A stretch of 5,936 nucleotides of DNA from Bacteroidota bacterium (GTDB taxonomy: Bacteria > Bacteroidota > Bacteroidia > Sphingobacteriales > Sphingobacteriaceae): positions 1,314-7,249 of the forward strand of contig JABDEQ010000104.1 in assembly GCA_013286985.1 (NCBI GenBank), given 5' to 3'. A program made the translations under genes and the position numbers. Below, one piece after another: positions 1-5,801 of this stretch (position 1 is the stretch's first letter; every line of letters starts with the position of its first letter). The notes under the pieces were generated by a model that saw only the letters and a list, made by a program, of their open reading frames with translations, was not told the origin of the DNA and ran no database searches.

Positions 1-939
1 GTTGACCCTAAAAAGGTGGAGTTAACGCTTTTCCGCAAAATTGAGCGCCACTTTTTAGCCAAACTCCCTGATGAAGCTGACGCTATTATCACCGACACTA
101 AAAAGGTGGTAAATACGCTTAACTCACTTTGTATAGAGATGGATCAGCGTTATGACCTGTTAAAAGACGCGCAGGTACGTAACCTTAAAGAATACAATGA
201 CAAATTTGTACATCGTAAAATAAGCGATCCGGAAAAACACCGTTACCTGCCGTTTATAGTGCTGGTTATTGACGAGTTTGCCGACCTGATGATGACCGCA
301 GGTAAAGAAGTTGAAGTGCCCATTTCGCGTATTGCCCAGTTGGCCCGTGCGGTGGGTATTCACTTGGTAATTGCTACACAAAGGCCATCTGTTAATATTA
401 TAACGGGTACTATCAAGGCCAATTTCCCATCAAGGCTGGCCTTCAGGGTACTTTCAAAAATAGACTCCCGTACCATTTTGGATAGCGGAGGCGCCGATCA
501 GTTGATAGGCCGCGGTGATATGTTGTTATCAACAGGTAGCGACCTGATACGCCTGCAATGCGCATTTGTGGATACACACGAAGTTGAAAGAATATCCGAC
601 TTTATTGGTAATCAACGCGGTTATCCATCGGCTATGCTGTTACCTGAGTATGTTGGTGAAGGAGAATCGAGCAGTGCAAAAGAATTTGATCCTGATAACA
701 GGGATCCTCTGTTTGATGATGCTGCCCGGTTAATTGTGCTGCATCAACAGGGGTCTACTTCGCTCATCCAGCGTAAAATGAAATTAGGTTATAACCGGGC
801 AGGCAGGATTATTGACCAGTTGGAAGCCGCCGGTATAGTTGGGCCTTTTGAAGGCAGCAAAGCCCGCGAGGTACTGTATCCTGACGAGTATAGCCTGGAA
901 CGCCATCTTGAAGTATTATCAAAACAAAATAATAATTAA
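1..939 (+). CDS. ftsK: DNA translocase FtsK, C-terminal part (5' truncated by window edge)
   Basis: FtsK/SpoIIIE ATPases sit at the division septum and pump DNA to finish chromosome segregation. The reading frame is open from base 1, so the gene begins upstream; the GTG at 16 is internal (VDPKKVEL is a conserved FtsK stretch), not a start. About 312 codons are visible. Counting from the first codon here, the Walker B strand and acid (VLVIDEFADLM) lie near residues 88-98, followed by the conserved ARAVGIHLVIATQRPSV block near 115-131 and the GGADQLIGRGDML segment near 163-175. The Walker A lysine, N-terminal membrane segments and linker are outside the window. The C-terminal winged-helix gamma domain, which reads KOPS-type DNA polarity signals in characterised FtsK proteins, spans about 235-297 (DPLFDDAARLIV to REVLYPDEY). 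A short polar tail ends the protein. The next gene starts 53 nt downstream on the same strand, so cotranscription is likely. The frame is intact. Confidence 0.97.
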   Translation, partial: VDPKKVELTLFRKIERHFLAKLPDEADAIITDTKKVVNTLNSLCIEMDQRYDLLKDAQVRNLKEYNDKFVHRKISDPEKHRYLPFIVLVIDEFADLMMTAGKEVEVPISRIAQLARAVGIHLVIATQRPSVNIITGTIKANFPSRLAFRVLSKIDSRTILDSGGADQLIGRGDMLLSTGSDLIRLQCAFVDTHEVERISDFIGNQRGYPSAMLLPEYVGEGESSSAKEFDPDNRDPLFDDAARLIVLHQQGSTSLIQRKMKLGYNRAGRIIDQLEAAGIVGPFEGSKAREVLYPDEYSLERHLEVLSKQNNN

Positions 940-992
940 ACCTGTTGACTGATTACTACTCAAACGTGTATATTCAGGCACTGTAAATTCAA

Positions 993-1670
993 ATGAAAAA
1001 ACTATTTATATTCTCCGTTCTCTCTTTATTAACCTCTTATACTTTCGCCCAAAAAGATGTTGCGGCAAAGGATATATTAAATAGAGTAAGTGCAAAATAC
1101 CGCACTTATGATGTTGTAAAAACCGATTTCGATTTCACTCTTGATAATAAACAAGCCGGCATTAAAGAAACCCAAAGCGGTACGCTAATAGCTAAATCAA
1201 AAGCAAATAAATTCAGGGTAACTATTTATAGTCCCGAATCAACTGCTAAACAAGATGTGGCCCAGGAGATTATCAGCGATGGTAAAACGCAATGGACCTA
1301 TCTTAAAAAGGACAACGAGGTACAGGTAAATAATGTTGATGTAAGCGGCGAAGGCCTTAACCCAGCCCAGGTGTTTACCATTTATGAGCACGGCTATAAA
1401 TACATCTACAACGGCGAAACCAAGGTTGACGGCAAGGTTTATCAGGAAATTGACTTAACTCCGGAAGATATTAATAAATCGTTTTTTAAAGTAAGGTTAT
1501 TGATTGATAAGGTAAAAAAACAGATCTACAGTGCCCTTATATTCGATAAAAACGGCAATCATTATACTTATACCTTAAAAAGTTTTGTACCCAACCCGCC
1601 TGTCAGCGAAAGCTTATTTAGCTTTGATGCTAAGGCGCATAAAGGTGTTGAAGTGGTAGACCTGAGATAG
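993..1670 (+). CDS. lolA: LolA-family outer-membrane lipoprotein carrier protein
   Basis: This is a periplasmic chaperone expected to take lipoproteins released from the inner membrane and carry them to the outer membrane. The 225-aa protein has a clear Sec signal peptide: MKK, then a hydrophobic core to about residue 17, with likely cleavage after TFA (residue 19). The mature part shows the LolA beta-barrel pattern: an opening helix (KDILNRVSAKYRTY, 26-39), SGTLIAKSKANKFRVTIYSP (62-81), the characteristic SDGKTQWTYLKKDNEVQVNN turn (95-114), a lid-like helical segment (NPAQVFTIYEHGY, 123-135) and C-terminal strands ending LFSFDAKAHKGVEVVDLR. There is no lipobox cysteine, consistent with a soluble carrier rather than LolB. 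The start is the first ATG, just before the signal peptide; no Shine-Dalgarno is visible, only an A/T-rich leader as is normal in Bacteroidota. It follows ftsK by 53 nt and is closed by the hairpin at 1694-1740. The family call is firm; the cargo is not determinable. Confidence 0.92.
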   Translation: MKKLFIFSVLSLLTSYTFAQKDVAAKDILNRVSAKYRTYDVVKTDFDFTLDNKQAGIKETQSGTLIAKSKANKFRVTIYSPESTAKQDVAQEIISDGKTQWTYLKKDNEVQVNNVDVSGEGLNPAQVFTIYEHGYKYIYNGETKVDGKVYQEIDLTPEDINKSFFKVRLLIDKVKKQIYSALIFDKNGNHYTYTLKSFVPNPPVSESLFSFDAKAHKGVEVVDLR

Positions 1671-1693
1671 ATATTTGAACAGTTGGATTGAGG

Positions 1694-1740
1694 ACATCAA
1701 TATAGATCTTACAAAAAGTAATTTTTATATTGATGTTTTT
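1694..1740 (+). terminator. Rho-independent terminator after lolA
   Basis: A perfect 11-bp inverted repeat, ACATCAATATA (1694-1704) and TATATTGATGT (1726-1736), is followed immediately by a T run reaching 1740. The 21-nt loop contains a small secondary pairing (TTAC 1709-1712 with GTAA 1718-1721). The T run lies only on the + strand side, so the element should stop transcription arriving from lolA. Its right arm lies inside the last codons of the convergent DUF4265 gene, so one stretch of DNA serves as both terminator and coding sequence. On the minus strand the hairpin has no T run behind it. Confidence 0.75.
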
Positions 1741-2185
1741 CTGATAAGCTCGATTCTGCGTAGCCAACTACCTTATTCTTTTCAAGGAGTTCCAGCAGTT
1801 GTTTTACGGTGAAGTAATCAACCTCGGTTGGGATGATAACCCCGAGGTATTTGTTGTTGAGTATCCTGGTTTTGCATCCAAGCATTTCAAACTCCTGGCG
1901 AATATCTGCAATAGTATATTCATCATCTGTAACCACTATATGAATGGTTGAATTACCTGAGTATTCAATTGTCTTCCGGTACGTTAGCTTACCCTCAGCC
2001 GCTTTAAACTCGGCCCATACAATATCGCCCACGGCTAATTTGGGGAGATAAAAGGGAATAGTCAGCAGTTTATAATAGCCGTATTCTTCATTAACAATTT
2101 CAGCCTCCACGGTTTCGGAATGTTCATCTTCCAATATATCACTATACAAACGGCATAATATGCTTACTACGGTATCCTCGGACAT
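1709..2185 (-). CDS. DUF4265 domain-containing protein
   Basis: The product is 158 aa when started at the ATG at 2185. A TTG in the same frame at 2203 would add six residues but lies within a promoter-like TATATTTG, so ATG is preferred. No signal peptide or membrane segment is seen. The protein matches the DUF4265 layout: an acidic N-terminal region, a strand with LLTIPFYLP (about 41-49), then LAVGDIVWAEF (50-60), the hallmark SGNSTIHIVV (76-85, compare the usual SGhST-R-hh), FEMLGCKT (99-106), and VIIPTEVDYFTVKQLLELLEKN (about 117-138), followed by VGYAESSL. The family has no known biochemical role; members are small, mostly cytoplasmic-looking proteins. It sits 24 nt after the deacetylase gene on the same strand and is probably cotranscribed with it, though nothing in the sequence links their functions. 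The 3' end converges on lolA and overlaps that gene's terminator. Confidence 0.8.
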   Translation of the reverse strand: MSEDTVVSILCRLYSDILEDEHSETVEAEIVNEEYGYYKLLTIPFYLPKLAVGDIVWAEFKAAEGKLTYRKTIEYSGNSTIHIVVTDDEYTIADIRQEFEMLGCKTRILNNKYLGVIIPTEVDYFTVKQLLELLEKNKVVGYAESSLSEKHQYKNYFL

Positions 2186-2200
2186 AGACAATCTTTGAGC

Positions 2201-2208
2201 CAAATATA
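2201..2208 (-). promoter_or_regulatory. Candidate Bacteroidota -7 element before the DUF4265 gene
   Basis: Read on the minus strand the bases are TATATTTG, a full match to the Bacteroidota sigma-ABfr -7 consensus TAnnTTTG. Transcription would begin roughly 8-10 nt before the ATG at 2185. No convincing -33 TTTG was seen at the usual distance upstream, which would lie inside the end of the deacetylase gene. It could be an internal promoter giving the DUF4265 gene some independence from the operon, or a chance match in an AT-rich gap. Confidence 0.25.
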
Positions 2209-2209
2209 A

Positions 2210-3274
2210 TTATTCTGTGATCCCTGCTTTAATACGACGTTCCATAACCTCGCGCCAGGTAGTTAATATAAATCCGTTTTTCTTTAAGAACTCTTTTAAA
2301 CGCGGATCTGTCATTGCCAGCAGGTCGCCTTTGCGTTTCTTGCCCTCGCTACAGATATATTTAAAGGTTTCTGTTGGGTAGGTGCAATGCATAATCACCA
2401 TAGTTAAACCCGGGCTTAACCTGCCAATACTTTCAATATAATGATCAGTATACCATTTTTGAATTTCAGCATCTGTTTTGTATTCAATATCGGGCATATT
2501 CCAATCATAGCTTGAATTATGGAGATCATCAAGCACCGGCAAACCACTTTTCCATAACCTTGCCCCTATTGCCTTAGCATCGCCCAGTGCGGGATTTTCC
2601 GGAATTACCATTCCCTCAACATATTTTCCTTGTTTTTTAAGCTCCGCAATTGCGGCTGCTTTAGCTTCAGAACGGAAAAAGAGATCATCCCCGCCGGGAA
2701 ACATTACGGGTACTTGTTTCTCTATGCCCAATTGCAAATACTTTTCAAGGTAAGTACCTTTTGCAAACAGGGTACCCATATGTGAATCTAAATGTGTTGG
2801 CTTAAAGCCCATGCTGATGGCTCTGTCATACTGGGCCCTTATTTCCTTATCTATCTCATCCGGCGATGCATGGAAATATACTGCTTCTACCGAGGGCCAT
2901 AAACATCCTTGATTATCCGTTAACCCCAGCACATTTGATTTTCCCGCTAGCGGTCCCCAACGATAGGTGTCCCACTCTGCAGTAAGTGTTAAATGCAATC
3001 CGGCATCGGTGTTGGGATGATCCTTAATATATTTTACAATTTCAGGAACCCATGGGCACGGCATCATTACACTGGTTGATGTAGAAACGCCATTGGTAAG
3101 CGCCATTTCCACGCCCTCATCCGAATCGTGCGACATGCCGGCATCGTCAACATGAAGGATCAATACCCTTGCTCCTTTTGGAAATCCAAGCCGTTCGGCA
3201 TAAGTTTTAGTTTGCTGCGCTTTTAAGCTTGCTATCGCAAAAACCAAAAGCACAAGGAAACCGGTTCTTTTCAT
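2210..3274 (-). CDS. Exported ChbG/HpnK (YdjC-like) family deacetylase
   Basis: The protein is 354 aa. It is predicted to be a metal-dependent carbohydrate deacetylase of the YdjC/ChbG family, whose characterised members remove an N-acetyl group from chitin-type oligosaccharides or hopanoid-linked glucosamine. A Sec signal peptide is clear (MKR, hydrophobic core 6-16, likely cleavage near residue 19-20, SLKAQ), so it should act in the periplasm or beyond, unlike cytoplasmic ChbG. Visible motifs in order: HVDDAG (41-46) with the Asp pair expected for catalysis and metal binding; SVMMPCPW (68-75); GLHLTLT (92-98); THLDSHMG (160-167) with the HxxxH metal ligands; PVMFPGG (189-195); and VIMHCTYP (293-300). 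No key position looks lost. No lipobox is present. The start is the ATG directly before the signal peptide, 13 nt downstream of a strong inverted repeat. Upstream on the same strand is an amino-sugar acetyltransferase homologue; downstream is a DUF4265 gene. The exact substrate is unknown. Confidence 0.85.
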   Translation of the reverse strand: MKRTGFLVLLVFAIASLKAQQTKTYAERLGFPKGARVLILHVDDAGMSHDSDEGVEMALTNGVSTSTSVMMPCPWVPEIVKYIKDHPNTDAGLHLTLTAEWDTYRWGPLAGKSNVLGLTDNQGCLWPSVEAVYFHASPDEIDKEIRAQYDRAISMGFKPTHLDSHMGTLFAKGTYLEKYLQLGIEKQVPVMFPGGDDLFFRSEAKAAAIAELKKQGKYVEGMVIPENPALGDAKAIGARLWKSGLPVLDDLHNSSYDWNMPDIEYKTDAEIQKWYTDHYIESIGRLSPGLTMVIMHCTYPTETFKYICSEGKKRKGDLLAMTDPRLKEFLKKNGFILTTWREVMERRIKAGITE

Positions 3275-3278
3275 TGCA

Positions 3279-3343
3279 ATTAAGTTAGGTGGTTGATTAG
3301 GTCTGTCATTTAAAATTACTAAATTTCAACTTAATCAACCACC
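3279..3343 (-). repeat. 12-bp inverted repeat with overlapping alternative pairing in the deacetylase leader
   Basis: In the 93-nt gap between the acetyltransferase and deacetylase genes, GGTGGTTGATTA (3288-3299) and TAATCAACCACC (3332-3343) are perfect inverse complements, separated by 32 nt. Inside the loop, AAATT (3313-3317) and AATTT (3322-3326) can form a second small hairpin with a 4-nt loop. ATTAAGTT (3279-3286) is also a perfect 8-nt inverse complement of AACTTAAT (3328-3335), which overlaps the 12-bp arm, so the two stems compete. Read in the direction of transcription, the outer hairpin ends 13 nt before the deacetylase ATG and has no T run, so it is not a standard terminator. Possible roles are an mRNA leader structure controlling translation, a stabiliser of the upstream transcript's 3' end, or a protein-binding operator. 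Confidence 0.6.
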
Positions 3344-3367
3344 GATACGATTATTCCTTTTAAATCG

Positions 3368-4501
3368 CTACACTCTTATATAAATTTTATTTTTATCCAA
3401 TATTTTGCCCAGTGTCCAACAAACCAGCATATAGCAAATGGCATATAATAGCGACCCTATAGCGCCAGGAGCAATAACCTGGAAAAATACGTTATTAATC
3501 CAATCATTAAAGTTAACCTTGTTTATAACAATATAGCCCAGCCATCCGCCTAAAAGTTCAGAGAAAATATAGATGGGTAATGGATTTTTTCCAACAACGG
3601 TAAAAAAGGAGGTCCACTTGTTATTCGCTTTGGTGCGTATTTCAATAATGTACACCAACGCCGAAATCCAAACTAAATCAATACCTACTGTTAATAAAAC
3701 AAACGGGCTCGACCATAATTTTTTGGCGATGGGAAATGACATATTCCAGAACAGTGCAATAAAGATAAACAGGAAGCCAAACAGCATCATTTTCGAAATG
3801 GTTTCATAACCCTTTCCTTTTTCCTGGATAAATTTACCCGCATAATAGCCGCAAATTACGTTAACAATGGCAGGCAGCGTGCTTAATATTCCTTCTGGGT
3901 CAAAAGCAACTCCTTCGCCGTGGTACATGTGTGCATCGCCTATAATAAATTTATCTAAATAGGTGCCTGCATTGGTTAACATGCCATAAGGAGCTGCATG
4001 ATCGCCGAAAACGAGCAATAAGACCCAGTATCCCAATAAAAGTAAAACGCTGATAATAATGATTGCTTTTTTTGATTTAATAAAATAGATAAGCAATGAA
4101 GCAAAAAGATAGCAAAGACCTATACGCTGTAACACACCAAAGAACCTTGTTTCACCAAACGACTCGATTGACCATCCTTTAGCACCGTGCTCAATACTGC
4201 CAATCCAGTACATAAAGTATCCAAGCAAAAATATTAAGGCTGCTCTTTTAAATATTCTGAAAACTACAGAACCTGTGCTTAAGCCGATAAATTTCTTTTG
4301 AGAGAAGCTCATCGCATTACCTACAGCAAATAAAAACGACGGGAAAACCAAGTCGGTTGGTGTAAAACCAAACCACGCCGCGTGGTCCAGCGGTGGAAAT
4401 GCCGCCGCACCGCTTCCCGGTGTATTTACAATGATCATAAAACAAATAGTCATTCCGCGAAATACATCCAGCGAAAGGAAACGGTTGTTACTTTGGTCCA
4501 T
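3368..4501 (-). CDS. Heparan-alpha-glucosaminide N-acetyltransferase-like membrane protein (DUF5009 family)
   Basis: This is a multi-pass inner-membrane protein of the HGSNAT/NagX/DUF5009 family. The human homologue takes acetyl from acetyl-CoA on the cytosolic side and transfers it to terminal glucosamine on the other side through an acetyl-histidine. The product is 377 aa from the ATG at 4501. A 401-aa version from the TTG at 4573 is possible, but its extra 24 residues are AT-rich leader sequence and do not precede the conserved opening, so ATG is chosen. Motifs: RFLSLDVFRGMTICFMIIVN (7-26), LDHAAWFGFTPTDLVFPSFL (38-57) with H40 at the position expected for the acetyl-accepting histidine, GVLQRIGLCY (122-131), DPEGILSTLPAIVN (201-214), KLWSSPFVLLTVG (261-273) and VGKNPLPIYIFSE (303-315). 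Roughly ten hydrophobic segments are visible. It leads the minus-strand cluster, with the exported deacetylase next downstream. Acceptor sugar unknown. Confidence 0.87.
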   Translation of the reverse strand: MDQSNNRFLSLDVFRGMTICFMIIVNTPGSGAAAFPPLDHAAWFGFTPTDLVFPSFLFAVGNAMSFSQKKFIGLSTGSVVFRIFKRAALIFLLGYFMYWIGSIEHGAKGWSIESFGETRFFGVLQRIGLCYLFASLLIYFIKSKKAIIIISVLLLLGYWVLLLVFGDHAAPYGMLTNAGTYLDKFIIGDAHMYHGEGVAFDPEGILSTLPAIVNVICGYYAGKFIQEKGKGYETISKMMLFGFLFIFIALFWNMSFPIAKKLWSSPFVLLTVGIDLVWISALVYIIEIRTKANNKWTSFFTVVGKNPLPIYIFSELLGGWLGYIVINKVNFNDWINNVFFQVIAPGAIGSLLYAICYMLVCWTLGKILDKNKIYIRV

Positions 4502-4535
4502 TTTTTTGAATAAAGGTTTAAAATTAGTCAGGAAA

Positions 4536-4638
4536 ATAATCGACAATATATAAATATTAAAATTCAAACCCAATCTTCATTGCTATATTTTTAAAACCCC
4601 GCTATAGATTATAATTTTTTTTAAGAAGTGTCGATTAT
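4536..4638. repeat. Separated 10-bp inverted repeat in the divergent control region
   Basis: ATAATCGACA (4536-4545) and TGTCGATTAT (4629-4638) are perfect inverse complements, 93 bp centre to centre, in the region between the divergent acetyltransferase gene (ATG at 4501) and the small-protein gene (ATG at 4760). The first copy lies 34 nt upstream of the acetyltransferase start codon. Such half-sites could bind a regulator shared by both promoters. The region is AT-rich, which raises the chance of accidental repeats, and no regulator gene lies nearby in the window. Confidence 0.35.
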
Positions 4639-4745
4639 GACCGGCGATTGTGCATTAGATACCCCTTATTGGTATTTAAAAAATCGGCCGCCTGTCATCT
4701 TTCGGGCTTGCACACTTTCAAACTTCAACTAACAAAACAAATTGC

Positions 4746-4753
4746 TATTTTTG
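4746..4753 (+). promoter_or_regulatory. Candidate Bacteroidota -7 element abutting the small-protein gene
   Basis: TATTTTTG matches the TAnnTTTG consensus exactly and ends 6 nt before the ATG at 4760. If used, the transcript would start almost at the start codon and be nearly leaderless. No TTTG was found at the normal -33 distance (around 4723). The rest of the 168-nt stretch 4574-4741 is AT-rich and shows no other clear promoter; it holds only a small ATACC/GGTAT pairing near 4660-4676. This is therefore a weak candidate. Confidence 0.25.
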
Positions 4754-4759
4754 AAACTC

Positions 4760-5032
4760 ATGTTAACGATAACCAATCATACACTCGAGAAACTGGAAAT
4801 GTTATTAAAAACAACCGGTTATAAGGTTCGATATGAAAAAGGCAACTTTAAAACCGGCGCCTGCTTACTGCAACACAGTAAGGTAATAGTGGTTAACAAA
4901 TTCTCGGGTTTAGAAAGCAAAATTTTGGCATTAAGCGAACTGGCCCGTGACCTCGAAATGGACTATAATTTATTGGATGATAAACAAGTTGCCTTTCATC
5001 AGCAGCTACAACAAATAAAACTGGAACTGTGA
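4760..5032 (+). CDS. Small conserved-looking protein of unknown function, coupled to the MBL hydrolase
   Basis: This encodes a 90-aa protein, from the ATG at 4760. A TTG at 4742 in the same frame would add six residues from promoter-like sequence and is disfavoured. I do not recognise a named family. The protein is soluble-looking, with no signal peptide or membrane segment: an N-terminal helix (TLEKLEMLLKTTGYKVRY, about 8-25), a short lysine-rich turn (KGNFKTGACLL), a strand (KVIVVNKF, 41-48), and then mostly helical, acidic sequence to the end (ESKILALSELARDLEMDYNLL, then DDKQVAFHQQLQQIKLEL). I have an impression that similar short proteins precede PhnP-like hydrolases in other Sphingobacteriaceae, but this rests on memory, not a search. 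The stop codon overlaps the GTG start of the next gene by 4 nt (GTGA), which points to translational coupling and a linked role. The reading frame is well behaved and on the strand of its operon partner, so it is likely real. Confidence 0.8.
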   Translation: MLTITNHTLEKLEMLLKTTGYKVRYEKGNFKTGACLLQHSKVIVVNKFSGLESKILALSELARDLEMDYNLLDDKQVAFHQQLQQIKLEL

Positions 5033-5790
5033 CCATTACATTTTTAGGAACCGGAACCTCACAGGGTGTGCCTGTTATTGCCTGCAGTTGTGAGGTATGT
5101 ATATCAACCGATAAAAAAGACAAGCGCTTGCGCACTTCTATATTAATTGAAGGCGAAGATAAGGTGATTGTGGTTGACTCCGGCCCTGATTTCCGTTATC
5201 AGATGTTAAGGGCAAACGTGCAACACCTGGATGCCATTGTTTTTACGCACGAACACAAAGACCATATTGCCGGCCTTGACGATATAAGAGCATTTAATTA
5301 CAAGCAAAAAGGGCCCATTGATGTTTATGCCTCTCCGCGGGTACAAACCGCGCTTAAAAGAGAATTCTATTATATTTTTGAGGAGGCTAAATATCCCGGC
5401 ATTCCGCAGCTTAACCTGCACACCATTGGGCTCGATCCTTTTAAAATAGGCAATATTAACTTTACTCCCATCGAGGTAATGCATTATATGCTGCCCGTAC
5501 TGGGTTTCAGGATAAAAGATTTCACTTACATTACTGATGCAAAAACAGTATCAGAAACAGAAAAGGAAAAAATAAAGGGCAGCAAAACGCTGGTGATTAA
5601 TGCACTGCAGATACAGAGTCATATTTCGCACTTTACCTTTGATGAGGCAATAGCCTTTGCCCAGGAAATGGGGGCCGAAAAAACCTATTTCACACACATT
5701 AGCCATAGGTTGGGCAAGCATGCAGATATTATGAAACAACTGCCCCCAAATATTGAACTGGCGTACGATGGTTTAAAAATTGAAATATAA
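5029..5790 (+). CDS. PhnP-like metallo-beta-lactamase-fold hydrolase
   Basis: This 253-aa cytoplasmic MBL-fold metal hydrolase most resembles PhnP, a phosphodiesterase acting on phosphoribosyl 1,2-cyclic phosphate in the C-P lyase pathway. The start is GTG at 5029, because the conserved N-terminus TITFLGTGTSQGVP begins right there and no upstream ATG fits. The active-site ligands are all present: THEHKDH (73-79, giving H74, H76, D78, H79), H152 (VMHYMLPVLGF), D170 (YITDAKTV) and H223 (FTHISH). The structural zinc site of PhnP also appears kept: C19, C21, C24 (ACSCEVC) with H226 three residues after the last active-site His, the same spacing as in E. coli PhnP. There are no phn genes in view, so a phosphonate role is not supported; a broader cyclic-phosphate or nucleotide phosphodiesterase role is as likely. 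The gene overlaps the upstream small-protein gene by 4 nt and converges on a partial gene 11 nt away. Confidence 0.88.
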   Translation: MTITFLGTGTSQGVPVIACSCEVCISTDKKDKRLRTSILIEGEDKVIVVDSGPDFRYQMLRANVQHLDAIVFTHEHKDHIAGLDDIRAFNYKQKGPIDVYASPRVQTALKREFYYIFEEAKYPGIPQLNLHTIGLDPFKIGNINFTPIEVMHYMLPVLGFRIKDFTYITDAKTVSETEKEKIKGSKTLVINALQIQSHISHFTFDEAIAFAQEMGAEKTYFTHISHRLGKHADIMKQLPPNIELAYDGLKIEI

Positions 5791-5801
5791 ATAAAAGAGG
5801 C

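Noticed and set aside
160..381. 73-codon open frame on the minus strand inside ftsK
   Set aside because: It lies wholly within the conserved FtsK coding region on the opposite strand and encodes no recognisable domain; a shadow frame.
3300..3331. Inverted repeats as ends of a small mobile element or CRISPR-like unit
   Set aside because: There is only one pair, with 32 nt between the arms, no target duplication and no further copies in the window.
3288..3343. Reading the 12-bp inverted repeat as an intrinsic terminator of the acetyltransferase gene
   Set aside because: There is no T run after the hairpin in either direction, and the 32-nt loop is long for a terminator.
3573..3809. 78-codon + strand open frame inside the acetyltransferase gene
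   Set aside because: It is antisense to conserved DUF5009 motifs, with no plausible leader or domain; a shadow frame.
4502..4573. 24-residue N-terminal extension of the acetyltransferase from a TTG start
   Set aside because: The extension is AT-rich leader sequence, and the conserved RFLSLDVFRG opening follows the ATG at 4501 closely, as expected for the family.
4660..4682. Small ATACC/GGTAT hairpin followed by T and A bases as a terminator or RNA gene
   Set aside because: The stem is only 5 bp, there is no gene upstream to terminate on the + strand, and the T run is only three bases.
4893..5135. 80-codon minus-strand open frame across the small gene/MBL junction
   Set aside because: It is antisense to two coupled genes with much better support and has no family resemblance.
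5206..5739. Two minus-strand open frames (92 and 62 codons) inside the MBL gene
   Set aside because: Both are antisense to the conserved HxHxDH-fold coding region; their sequences look like reverse-strand translations without domains.
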